From: Sclerotiophoma versabilis | Taxonomy: Eukaryota > Ascomycota > Dothideomycetes > Pleosporales > Didymellaceae | NCBI GenBank assembly: GCA_012274445.1 | Contig: JAAROD010000095.1 | Location: 434,001-498,000 of the forward strand | DNA: 64,000 nt | Direction: 5' to 3' | Part shown: piece by piece, positions 20,935 through 31,328 of the stretch | Numbering within the stretch: the stretch's first letter is position 1 | Layout: every line of letters begins with the position of its first letter | The notes under the pieces: generated by a model | Told to the model about the DNA's origin: nothing | Database searches by the model: none | The model's input: the letters and a program-made list of their open reading frames with translations, nothing else | Translations under genes and position numbers: made by a program

Positions 20935-21997
20935 GGTAGGGAGGCAGTCGGCGCGGGCGGCGGAGGGTTCGCAAGCGGCTCATCTGGTGCCTCTGTCCAG
21001 CGTCATGACGATTGTGGTGTAGAAGGCGCCCAAGAATGTCAGCAACGCCAATTGAGGGCTGCTGAGTGTTGCTGTCATGCCTATCCCGCCATGCAACCGA
21101 CGACATGGTCCGCACGGGGCTAGCCAACCGTCCCGACGTTAGCGGCTAATCTTGCCAGGGGTCAAGCTCGTTCATCTCGAGCACGTTGAGAAGAATGCAA
21201 GGAGATGCACTCACCCGCTTGTTGAGCCGCTCTTATGGGGAGCGATCTAAACGTCATCGTATCGAAGAAATCCCAGTGAGGCAACTGCGATGGAGTGGCC
21301 ATGTCTCAATGGGGTGGTGCAACCTCGTCACGGTTAGCAGCTCCAAGGCCTCGGTCAGCAGCCTTGCTCGCGAGTCCTGGCACAAACGATCGATATCGAA
21401 GACCAAGTTCGTTTGGCTACAGACAGATCGTTCTCTCCCAGTTCGAATACATCGTCTTTCTTTCCAGCCTTGCCGGACTGCGCATGCGCGTTTTCCGGGC
21501 CTTGCACTGTTCACTCTTCCTCAGGCCACCACAGAATCGTCAGATCGCTCTCTGTTCTCTTTGGAGGTTCACAAGCAACCCACGCCATCCTCGATGCTCA
21601 CACTGACAGGGGTTTTGTTCTACCCGCGTTCTAGAGCTACAGCTGCAGGTACCATGCCTTTACTTCACACAGCCTGGAGGTGCCCAGATCTCCCAGCTGA
21701 ACGCACACCACCAGCCTTGGCCAGCCCAGAACTAAGGCTGCCGCGTGACATTTGACACGTAATTAAAAGCTAGAGTAGGCACTATTGGCTGCTACGCAGC
21801 TGCTCACCATGCAGACAAGCAAGCTGTGATGTCCCCGCTCTTGCGTAGACATGATGACGTCAAGCTACCTGGCAGCTGGCGCATCCCTTCCAACCCCTCC
21901 ACATCCTTTGAACAGATCATTCACATCAATTGATCCCCCAACACTAAACAGATCTACAAACACCTGACACCTCACACTTCGCACTTCCACATACACA
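20935..21997. other. Divergent intergenic region
   Basis: About 1.06 kb shared by the Rgp1 gene (minus) and the hydrophilic-protein gene (plus). A 189-codon plus-strand ORF (21186-21755) lacks recognisable content and is not called. Confidence 0.5.
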
Positions 21998-22521
21998 ATG
22001 GACAAGATTAAGGAGAAGCTTCACATCGGCTCCAGCCGCCGCAAGTCGCAGCCTGAGAACGACATCGCCGCTACGTCAGGCACATCGAACACAGCGCACA
22101 GCACTACCTTCAACTCTGGGCCCGGCCACGCCGACACCACTGGCTCGCACGGCAGGACTGGTAACACCATCGAGGACAACTACGGTATGTCGAGCTGAGC
22201 TATACATTAACTTCCGTCCTACACGCCCATTAACGTCCATTGTTACGACGCGGAGCTGACCATGCTACAGAGGACCGTGGCAGCTTCGATGAGGAGCTCG
22301 CGACCATGACTCCAGACGAGCGCGTCGCCTACCTGAAGGAGTATGACGAATCAGACAAAACCGGCGAGCCCAAGAAGGGTGGTCTCATTGAGAAGCTGAT
22401 CGCACGTGGCAACAAGAGGACCGAGGAGCAGCTCGCACGCGAGCACGCTGAGAGGACTGCTGGGCAGACCAACCTGGGCGGCGCAGCTGCTACCGCTGGC
22501 CAGAACCCTGTTATCCGATAA
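21998..22521 (+). CDS. Small hydrophilic protein, function unknown
   Basis: Two exons, 21998-22184 and 22271-22521, joined across an 86-nt intron (GTATGT...GCTGACC...CTACAG) to give 145 aa. Without splicing, the frame stops four codons after the donor (GMSS). The protein starts MDKIKEKLHIGSSRRKSQ and is rich in Gly, Ser, Thr, His and Asn for the first ~60 residues (hydrophilin-like). The second half is charged and helical: SFDEELATMTPDERVAYLKE, LIEKLIARGNKRTEEQLARE. No signal peptide or membrane segment. The composition suggests a disordered stress- or sporulation-type protein, but this is inference from composition only. It ends 123 bp from the convergent bZIP gene. Confidence 0.75.
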
Positions 22522-22644
22522 AAGCTTTCGAAATCCTCGTGACGAGCAAGAGCAAGGCATGAAGGGATAATCTGAGTGGAGAATGAGCGATTCGCTGGTA
22601 TTACTTAACCTCACCCTAACGACCAATTGAACCCTACAAACTCC

Positions 22645-23700
22645 TCATCCAGTGCCTATTGTGAACACTCTACTACAAGTTGCGTCAAGGACACTCTTCG
22701 AGATCACTGCTCCGAAACTGCACATTCGTTAGCAACTACCTCCACAGAGGTCTTCTAAAGGTTCGTCTGTACTTACCCATAGCATCTAACATGCTCCAGC
22801 AACGCACCGGCAAGCGCCCTTACTCCATTTGTGTCGACCGCGCCAAACTCGAAACAACCGCACAACTGCTGCCATGCTTGGACAGGCGTGACTTCGTTCT
22901 CAAGGCAGAAGGCAGAAGACAGAGTTAACAGGTTGTCCAGACTATTGACAATCTCTGCTTGCGTACAAGGGCCTGTTGTAGTAAGCTCCTCTTTTACGAA
23001 TGAGTGGTACAGTGTCAGCTCGGCATTGCTCGTTGGGCCGCTCAGAGGATAGGCGTTCAGCGGATCGAAGGTAGCCGATTGTGCGCGTTGTATGCACGGC
23101 TTCTCGAGGCTATCACGACGTCAGCACAATAAACATGTCTGGATAAGAACGTACGTCAACACAAACTCCATTGCCATGTCTGCATGGTTCACTGACGTCA
23201 ACCAGAATTTCGACGTACCCGGCCGCCGCACCACTGCATCATTTGCTCTTCTCGGCACACCTTCGATGGGTAATTCTTGCTCACAAGTCGGTGCCTCAAC
23301 AGGTATATTCAGCCATTGCCCTTCGGATTTACCGTTTGCGCTCGTCAACCCTTCGTTTTGAATGGCCCCAGACCATTCAGTAGCCCATGTTGTACAAGTG
23401 TTCAGGCCCTGCTGTGCGTCGAGCCGGCTTCGTAACTGCGCAACTTCTAGACCTAGCGCGTCATTCTGCTCCTCGACACTGCGAGCTTTTGTGCGAAGTG
23501 CGAGGACTTCAGATTCAAGCGCGTGGATGTAGCTTTCTTTTCGCTCCCTATGCGTCCTGATGCCACATTAGCAGCTGACATGGCGTGGAAGACGAAGCCG
23601 CAGCATACCGTTGTGCACGACGCACTTGCTCGCGCCGCTTGAGGTATGCTGCGCTGGACTTGTCGGTCGAAGCGGATAGGGATGGGGAATCACTCGGCAT
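22645..23700 (-). CDS. bZIP transcription factor with atypical basic region
   Basis: Four exons recovered by splicing: 23700-23609, 23556-23155, 23109-22777 and 22717-22645, with introns of 52, 45 and 59 nt, each with GTANGN donors and phase-compatible acceptors. They give 299 aa; an upstream in-frame ATG at 23742 would add 14 residues. The basic region reads KRREQVRRAQR|THRERKESYIHALE, with the first intron inside it. It is followed by a leucine-zipper-like heptad stretch (VLALRTKARSVEEQNDALGL, then EVAQLRSRL). The position of the invariant Asn of canonical bZIPs (NRAAQR) is Val here (VRRAQR). The C-terminal ~200 residues resemble the extended tail of fungal bZIP regulators of unknown targets. 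Nuclear DNA-binding regulator by family. Convergent with the small hydrophilic-protein gene. Confidence 0.85.
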
Positions 23701-24338
23701 AGTCAGTGTTCTTGGTTTTAGACGGACTGGCAAGTCCAACAATTGAGCATTGATCTGTCATCTTTCTCCACCCTGCACATATGGTGTTGAGAAGCGTGTG
23801 GAGATTGTACTGTTCCGTATGACTATTGTTGCTTACCGCGTCTACGGAGAGACTTGACTAACAGCTCACGTGCAGACCGAGCGCGTAAGCATTCGTGTAT
23901 GCAGGCAGTACGGCTGTTACACCGATGTAGTTTCAAGACATGCGCAATGACTTTCACACAACTTGTGGTTGCATTGGGCAAGTCCATGCGTGTGCTGACT
24001 GTCAGCTTCGTATTTCGCCAAGACGTAGCGGCCCGTCATTCACTTTCTCCGCGGTCATACGGATCTCCAGGCATGCTGGTGCGCTATGGCCACTATCAGG
24101 GCCATTCTAGGATGTGTCGATAGGAAAACAGTCGCCTGAGCAACAAACAAGATGCTTCAATGATGCACGTGTACTGTTCTTTTGACTGTGAATTACAAGT
24201 CTGTAATAGATGTAACCTATGTCAAAACAAACATCCTTCCCTTATACAAAAGTATTACCTATCGACATATGCAGTGGTTTCTTACCCGTTCTTCCGTATA
24301 ACGCCCGCAGGGAATGCTCGCTTATTCAAACATGCAGC
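23701..24338. other. Intergenic region
   Basis: Promoter of the bZIP gene and 3' flank of the protease-like gene. No gene supported. Confidence 0.5.
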
Positions 24339-26255
24339 TCAGCGCTGCCCAAATGTCTGCGTCAATGGACTGACACCCGTCCCATGCCCCGCGCTCCTCG
24401 GCGAGTTGATCATGGTAGCATCGTCGCTCGGCGCCCAGCTCATATTCTCAGTCGGTATACCACTGCTCTCCCCGTCTCGTTCGTTGTGGTCATAGCCATC
24501 AGGTCGCGGCAGGCGAACTTCCTCCCATCTCGCAGTGCTCGCGGGCGAGCGAGGCATGGCGCTCTCAGCAGGCAGTTCGACTGGTGTGCTATTCATGCTG
24601 ACAACTCGCTTGCGGTCTGAGGGAAAAGCCATTACAGCGGGCGAAGCAAGTTCGGTGAGTGGTGTGCCGCCCATCTCTTGTGGCGGGAGCGGTGCGGGAG
24701 CTTTCAGGGCCGCGGCGCCAGGGAGCTGGGGTTCTGAGCCTGTGTTCTTGGCTTCGGTAGCGGCGAGTTCGTATTTTTGTGCGCTTCGCCGGCGTTTGCG
24801 GATGAGGAAGAATGCGGCGAGGCCAAGAAGGGCGAGCAAGAGGACAACGCCAATGACAATACCGGCTATAGCGCCAGCGCCGAGTGATGAAGAAGAGTCT
24901 TTATTTTCTTTAGTGGTTTTTCCGTTGGTTCCTCCGTTGGTTCCTCCATTGGTTCCTCCGTTGGTTCCTCCGCTGGTTTCTCCGTCTGTGGGTGGATGAA
25001 TGGTAACGATCTGTGCGGCTGGGAGCGGATCAGGGAAAGTGGCAGGGGCGACAGTGAAGTTCCCCCGTTCATAGTCTACTATTAAATATGCCTCTTGTAA
25101 TAGCGTCCTACCAAGCACATATTGTGTATCGTTGGCAGCGCGACGAATCGGGAAATATCTCGTGGCGTTCGTGTAGTGAGGATATGAGGCTTGTAGATCG
25201 AATGCAGCGTAGGGTAGCTGTATGTTTGTATATTTCGTTGCTGTATCTTGTAGTGAGTTGACGAGTTTAATTGTAATGATAGGGTTGAGTGTCGCGAGAT
25301 TAGTGTGGATGGTGTCGTTCACGAGGTAAAGGTCGGTATATGGATCGTATGTGAGTCCGAATGCCTCCTCGAATTGTGTACATATATCCGTTGGTAGCCA
25401 GAGGTGAGGTACCGTCGAGTCAATGACCGAGAAATGGGATCCAGAAGAAAGTGAGAAGGTTCCCTTCAGGGTGTTCGTTGCCGTTATGCTCTCCACACCA
25501 ACCGTAAGCAATTTCGAAGGATCCGAAGAGAAGGTGAATGAGAAACCGTTCGCATTCGGCGTAAATCGTGTCGAGTCGTAACCACCCAAGATTAAGCTCC
25601 CAAACACCGACTTTAGTCTATACTTTGCGCCAGCTGTATAGGCGTAGGACAAACTGGGTATCCGAGAGCTATTCCGAAGGTTCCACATGAGGGAGTTTTG
25701 AGGCTCGCTCAAGCTCGAGAAACTTGACTTTGCCTGACCCAGTGGGAGGACACCCATGAAGTAGTCCATATCCGCAATCGCAGCAACGACTTGGTGATCG
25801 ATTGAAGTGACATTACTGTCTGAGTAGATGTCCACAGCAGGACCCAGCGCGACATGGTCATATCCAAACAGACCTGCGGCAGTCATGTTCAGCGCGTCCT
25901 CCAGGTCCACATCGTACTGCCCTATTGCCGACCATTGTGTTAACCGTGCAACCTGGTACCCTGTGTTCTGCGTCGAGTCGAATATTTCTGCGCCGCGCAA
26001 GTTTGCGCAATTCGTAGGATCGGTCGGTTGATTGCACCCATCAGGCGACACAAGGTATGTGACGCCGCTTTTGGTGGATGGAAGTACGCGGAAGTCCTGG
26101 CCCGGTATCCCCACACTGACTTTGAACGTGCTCCAACTTCCATCGTTGCCGTCGAATTGCTGTGAAGGAGGGACGCTGTACGGCGCGACAGCTTCGAGAG
26201 TAGACATTGTGGTAGCGAACGTGTGTATTAAAAGAAAACTAGAAAGCAGCTGCAA
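24339..26255 (-). CDS. Transmembrane aspartic-protease-like protein lacking the first catalytic Asp
   Basis: Single exon, 638 aa. A signal peptide (MQLLSSFLLIHTFATT) is followed by a pepsin-like A1 fold (residues ~25-425): VAPYSVPPSQ, WSTFKVSVGIPGQDFRVL, the flap region, FGSLILGGYDSTRF, FSVIDSTVPHLWLP and YVLGRTLLQEAYLIVDYERG. The first active-site position, normally DTGSS, reads VLPSTKSG, without Asp; the second reads VIDSTVP, keeping Asp but not the usual Gly. The protein is thus unlikely to be an active peptidase. After a Gly-Thr-Asn-Gly repeat stalk (residues ~425-445) comes a transmembrane helix at ~457-482 (IAGIVIGVVLLLALLGLAAF) with a stop-transfer RKRRR, then a ~150-aa Pro/Ser-rich cytoplasmic tail. 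Topology suggests a receptor- or sensor-like surface protein (inference). Divergent from the GPI repeat gene. Confidence 0.85.
   Translation of the reverse strand: MQLLSSFLLIHTFATTMSTLEAVAPYSVPPSQQFDGNDGSWSTFKVSVGIPGQDFRVLPSTKSGVTYLVSPDGCNQPTDPTNCANLRGAEIFDSTQNTGYQVARLTQWSAIGQYDVDLEDALNMTAAGLFGYDHVALGPAVDIYSDSNVTSIDHQVVAAIADMDYFMGVLPLGQAKSSFSSLSEPQNSLMWNLRNSSRIPSLSYAYTAGAKYRLKSVFGSLILGGYDSTRFTPNANGFSFTFSSDPSKLLTVGVESITATNTLKGTFSLSSGSHFSVIDSTVPHLWLPTDICTQFEEAFGLTYDPYTDLYLVNDTIHTNLATLNPIITIKLVNSLQDTATKYTNIQLPYAAFDLQASYPHYTNATRYFPIRRAANDTQYVLGRTLLQEAYLIVDYERGNFTVAPATFPDPLPAAQIVTIHPPTDGETSGGTNGGTNGGTNGGTNGKTTKENKDSSSSLGAGAIAGIVIGVVLLLALLGLAAFFLIRKRRRSAQKYELAATEAKNTGSEPQLPGAAALKAPAPLPPQEMGGTPLTELASPAVMAFPSDRKRVVSMNSTPVELPAESAMPRSPASTARWEEVRLPRPDGYDHNERDGESSGIPTENMSWAPSDDATMINSPRSAGHGTGVSPLTQTFGQR
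24921..24980. repeat. 12-bp minisatellite (5 units) coding the TNGG stalk
   Basis: Five consecutive 12-bp units of TCCGTTGGTTCC (one with ATT, the last with CTGGTTTC), coding on the minus strand for repeated Gly-Gly-Thr-Asn before the transmembrane helix of the protease-like protein. Unit number may vary between strains without frameshift. Confidence 0.9.
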
Positions 26256-27416
26256 GGGTTCAAGTCATGTGTGAACAGTCCAAATTACAAGATATTCAGC
26301 TATGCAACGTGCATGTCGACGGGGTCGCAACGTCGAACTCGCCTTCTCGAGCGTCAGCAGTCAACTTTTCCAGATCCGGGAGCCCAGACCAGGACCCCAT
26401 CGGAGTAAGAAGAACGGTGATCTGGGGGGACTGCTGGGACCGTGCAGAGTGGTTCAAATCGTGGTTCTCTGCCAGCTAGAATTGGCTAACAGGTATAGGG
26501 GCCCTAGCGCTCCAGCCAATATTGACCGCTGCACCATGATTCGACAAGACTGCCCGCGTGCAGGGAGCGAGACGCGAAAAATACGAGGTACTACGGTAGG
26601 CGCAGACGGAGTAGCGATGGGATGAGGTCAGGGGTGGAGTTTGGTCGATCATGAAGCCAATGGGGGAGATGCGCCACGCCCAGCGTTCGATCTGACCTCG
26701 AACCATCAACTTCCTTGACAACATCTCAATAGTGTCTGCAGTTCTGCAGCCCCGTCCGCTTGGGCAGGCAAACTCTCTTAGGTACTTGCACCTGAAACGC
26801 GCCTTCATGCAACATGTCAGCTCAGCCCCAGCGCCATTTGCTATGCAAGGTGCGAACAGCTTGATGCTCGCTTGGCCTGGCGAGCGCTCACAGTGCCCAA
26901 TGCGGACGTTTTCATATTCGTGTACAACCAAACTGAGGGTTGCATTCCACGCTTCCACGCCCAGCTTTCCGGGCTATGATTTGGTTGGTGCCTGTGAGAT
27001 TCAAACTGCCCGAACAGAGCATAGAGCCGGTGCCGCTTCTAAAAGCTGACAGCCTGTGCAACAGCAAGAAAAGTCTTGATGATGCGTTATCGTTGAGACT
27101 TCAGGACCTCTGGTCGATTCGGTTGGGCACACTCAGCTGTCAAAGCACGGCCACATTTCCAGTGATCTGCTGCAGCCTATTTGCGGGTGCCTTTCTCATC
27201 CATCCGCTAGTTGCCACTAACGGATGAGCGCATGGATCACACGGCTGTCTATTCATAGCGGCCGGTGGCTGTCCAGTCTTCCAACTTGTGTGTTCCTTCA
27301 AACGATACTTTTCGCGCCTTGAGGGCTTGTTTTGGCACCGTTTCCATCCACAATTCACCTCGCAACGTCTTTTTTGCACTCCGCACAGTCACTCGTTTAT
27401 GTACGGAAGGTGAAGA
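26256..27416. other. Divergent promoter region of two surface-protein genes
   Basis: About 1.16 kb between the start codons of the protease-like gene (minus) and the GPI repeat gene (plus). It contains a hairpin (listed separately). Short ORFs here (for example 26476-26958 minus) have no recognisable content. Confidence 0.5.
27201..27226. repeat. Short inverted repeat
   Basis: CATCCGCTAGT and ACTAACGGATG form a near-perfect inverted repeat (10 of 11 pairs) around the 4-nt spacer TGCC, about 190 bp upstream of the GPI repeat gene. A binding site for a dimeric regulator or a chance hairpin. Confidence 0.5.
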
Positions 27417-30400
27417 ATGTGGAGGTACGCCCTGTTGGGGTCGGCGTCGCTCGTGGCCGCCTCTTACGGCACTCCCAATAACGCAAAGAGTAGGGTTTGC
27501 CAAACCCATGGCTTTTAGACAAACGGCTAACTAGAAATAGGATGTATGTCTACCGGCTTTGGCTTTTTTTTCGTAATCTCTAACATGTTGATCAGATGGC
27601 AATTCTTCAATTCCAGCAGTGTCTACCAGTCTTTTGTTACCAAGCCGGATTGATGACGTAGCTGAAGAAGCGTCTTCTTCGACCATAACCACAGTTTCTG
27701 GTAGCCAGAGCCCAGTGTCCGACAAGCCTCCGTTACAGACTCTCGACTATTCGGTGGTGGGGATAGCGCCTTCTCCTGACGTTGCTACAGTCACAGTGAT
27801 TCAGATACAGGAGTCTTCAATTTCTCCATACACACTCATTCAATCCTCATCGAATACTTCATCGAGTCTTGAACCTGAAAGATCATCCACTTCGATGAGA
27901 GCTGATTCACTCACCTGGCATACACACTATCCCACAACCTCGAGGATTAGCACATACGTGCCATCTCAAGCACCATACCCTTACGAAAATGGTACTACAA
28001 CTTCCAGCGCATGGACCTCAACGATTACTCCGATCTCCAGGGGACAATGTACTGGCTGTGCGCTTGCCGCGCTGAACCCGGTGACAACATCCTACCAGTC
28101 AAATCTATTCGGGAATTGGACAAGTTTGGTGGTGACTGAAACGATTCTCACAGAGTTCATTACTTACCTGCACAACTCAACCATCGACACGGTTGTTACT
28201 GAGACAAAGACCGTCAACCAAACAAAGACAGTGGATGGTTGGATTACCGACACGGCGGCGGAATTCAATATTTACCTGCCAACTCCAGGACTACAATTGA
28301 CTTTGGACGTTGGACCAACTTATGTAATTTACACGAGTCTATTCGGTGGTCCTGATGCGCAAATCAATGCAACAGCGCGCAACAATGCAACACATAGCAA
28401 ACTGAAGCCGACCCAGAGCTCTTGTCGGCCACGTGTCTCAAGCTTGAGGGGTTGGATACCAACACAAACTCAAGACTGGGACTTTTTCATTCAGACTTTC
28501 GCTAATGGATCAACGCCAAGTCCAACCCCCATGGACTCTCCTTTGCCAGTGCCCACCAAATTACAGAACTTTCTGGCCCAAGATCCTGATCTTCAGGTTC
28601 ATTTCCAAGGCGCTGATATTGCTACTTGTACTTTAGCAGGGATCTCGGACATTTTGCTTGGCGACCCGAACAGGACATTCAATCCTCCAGCTCCAACTTC
28701 GGCGCCAGCAGAGATATCAGCCAAACCAACAGCCACAGCAACTACTCGACCGGCAGCAACATCATTCTCACCACCAGCCTTCTCAAGTATCCCAGGCACT
28801 AACACTTATCTGTCGACAACGTACGCATCAACATCGAAGCATATAACCAAGCAAGGTTGTCTGAGGTGCGACACAAATGCAGGCGACCGACCACAAACTC
28901 CGCAGCCCACCAAGCAAGATCCCAACACGAACAAGATCAATGACGATCCAGTCCCTACTTACCCGTCCAATCCAAAGAATGACGATACATCAAAATCCAA
29001 CAATGAGCCGAATGGTGACGATAGTCCGAAGACCGATGTTAAACCCCAAGATCAGCCCCAAAATACGCCCGAACCCCTTCCAAAGCCAGATGTCAAGACG
29101 ACACCAAGTATTCCAGACTTTATCAGCTCAATAGTATCGGACAACCCTGGTCTTACAAGGAAACCACAAGAGCAGCCCACAGACTCGGGACAGACTATTA
29201 CCATTGGGAACAGCGTGGTCACCGTGAAGCCTCAACCGACAAAACAAGGTCAAGACGGACCGAACCAACAAAGCAACGCACCTACGATGGTCATCATTGG
29301 AACTCAAACCGTCACTGTTGGCCAGACCACGACGATCAATGGTGTTCCTGTCGTTGTGCCCACTGCTGGAGGAGGCTCTACAATTGTGGTTGGCGACAAG
29401 ACTATCAACATTAACCCTCGCATAACCCAAGCTCCGATGCCCGTCATCACTGTCGGACAACACACGATTACTGCGAATTTGCAAGGGCAGTTTGTCGTAG
29501 GTACACAGACACTGCAACGAGGTGGCCCTATGGTGATGTTTGACGACCATACGCTTACTCTGGGTCCAAATGGAAGGATCGCAATATGGAACAGCGCCAC
29601 ACAAACCCTCGTGACAATGGCTGGCCAACCCGCAGTGACCTTCGGCGGACAACAAATCACCGCCAAAGTCCTCGGCGGTACTACAATTTTTGTCCTCGAT
29701 GATAAGACTCTCGGACCAGGCAGTGCAGTCACTGTCGACGGCACGACGTTCAGCCTCCCATCTGGCTTCCACGGCTCCAGTATTGTTATCAACGGCCAGA
29801 CGCAACGCCTCAGCGCTGGCCTCCCAGTTCTAACGGTTAATAACTCACCGATTACAGCAAAAGTAGCAGACGGCACAACAGAATTCGTTTTCGCGCCGGG
29901 TGAGACGCTCACACCAGGCGGCGTGCTGACCATCAGTGGCACAACGTATAGTCTCCCAACAGCAGGGCAAGGCTCAACCATCGTCATCAACGGCGCAACA
30001 TCGCGCCTCAACCCCTCGCACCTCCCCGTTCTAACCCTCAGTGGCGAAGAGGTAACCGCGACTGTAGCACGCGGCACCACAGCCTTCATCTTCGGTCCTG
30101 ACCAAACACTCACGCCCGGTGGTATGGTTACGGTCTCCGGCACAACCTTTTCCCTTCCTGCCTCCGCCTCGGGGTCAGTTGTAGTAGTCAACGGCGTAAC
30201 GTTCACACTCGCACCCGGATCAGGCATGAGCCCCATAACCCCCGCGCCTCCAATCATGGTAGACGGAAAGACCATCACGGCATCGACGCGTGACGGGACA
30301 ACAGAATACGTCTTGAACTCCGCCACGACCTTACTACCAGGCGGGCAAGTCATTGTTGACGGCACGACTTATTCTCTGACCCCAGGAGGCACTGCGTTGA

Positions 30401-30636
30401 TTGTCAATGGCAAGACGAGCATTATTTCAAACACGCCAGCGCGTAACAGTGCGAGTACGACGAGCAGTAATTCCGAGACGACGAGTGAGCGTGGCGCGGG
30501 AGATTTCATTGCAAGTGGAATCGGGGAGTCGAGTAAGAGTCGAGGAGCAGGTAGCTGGTCACGTGGCGGGGGAGCAGATAAGTGGGTCGAGAGTCTGGTT
30601 ATAGGTGTGGCTGGGTGGCTGTTGTGGTTGGTATGA
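27417..30636 (+). CDS. Large GPI-anchored-type cell-surface repeat protein
   Basis: The long frame (27596-30636) lacks a signal peptide, but a short upstream exon (27417-27489) supplies MWRYALLGSASLVAASYG. Two textbook introns (27490-27540 and 27544-27595) flank a 3-nt exon GAT; skipping it as one 106-nt intron also keeps frame. The product is ~1038 aa. Residues ~25-420 are Ser/Thr-rich and likely O-glycosylated, with NXT sites and a CTGCALAAL motif; ~420-540 is a Pro/Asn/Asp/Lys-rich linker. From ~540 on are beta-rich repeats of ~63-75 aa: LPVLTV...ITAKVADGTTEFVF, LTPGGVLTISGTTYSLP, GSTIVINGATSRL, with four clear copies and degenerate ones before them. The end (SRGGGADKWVESLVIGVAGW) is a GPI-attachment signal. 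Probable wall-linked adhesin or structural protein (inference). Divergent from the protease-like protein. Confidence 0.82.
29630..30410 (+). repeat. Internal protein repeats of the GPI surface protein (~190-225 bp units)
   Basis: Four successive units start near 29632, 29821, 30022 and 30247. Each encodes a hydrophobic strand, ITAxVxxGTTxF, LTPGGxVTxSGTTYSLP, and GSxIVINGxTxxL. Units are divergent at the DNA level, so the duplication is old. Earlier, weaker copies extend back to about 29280. Confidence 0.8.
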
Positions 30637-31328
30637 TAAAAGGGAGGTTTGGCTTTGCATTCAGCGTGGCGTTCTGGGATTATTTGGATGGGACTATACT
30701 GGGAAAGCCCGTCCGTTTCGGGAGGATAAACGAGGTTTAATGATTGCCATGCGGAAAAGCTCTGGAGCACATGAAGGTTCAATGACAGCACTTACGAGCC
30801 ATAGGCTCTACGATTACTTCCCATAGCGATGCATTGATAGATATTTTCAGCGAAGTTTGCAAAATGACTAATCAATCAAGTAAAGAAAGGAACCTGCACG
30901 CTTAAAATATTCTCTCAAAGTCATCAAATCGTGCCTCGGTCAATCATACAATCTTGCCGGTCCATGCATGTTATTCACATGCAGAGGTCCATGCTCTTCT
31001 TGATGCTCCCCGCATACCAACCAGTCCATCGGGTCGACCATACATTGCGTCCGTCGTGCCTCGGCTCGTAGAAACTCGGTATGTCACGTGCTCAGAGCTT
31101 CGCAGCCGGTGTAGGTGTGACAGGCTAAAGAAACGTTAGCTTGCGTATACAAGCATGTGATGTGCGGCAAACGAGTACAAACGCGTAAAGTACATGAACG
31201 TATTTAGACAAGCGCGTACAATAATATGATCAAGCTTTTGCATTCTGTTTACAGGTCTTTGTTGGACCTTGCCATGATGGATATGGGTAGTTAAGATATT
31301 CGTTACAGTAAAGAAATAGTGCGAGAAT
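30637..31328. other. Convergent intergenic region
   Basis: 3' flanks of the GPI repeat gene (plus) and malate synthase (minus). No gene supported. Confidence 0.5.

Noticed and set aside
21186..21755. 189-codon plus ORF in the promoter between Rgp1 and the hydrophilic protein
   Set aside because: No domain, and overlapped by other frames of similar quality.
26735..26770. 5S rRNA-like string (CCCCGTCCGCT)
   Set aside because: Only one short block matches; the rest of a 5S gene is absent.
29128..30365. 225- and 353-codon minus-strand ORFs
   Set aside because: Antisense to the repetitive GPI-protein coding region; repetitive Thr/Gly codons leave long open complementary frames.
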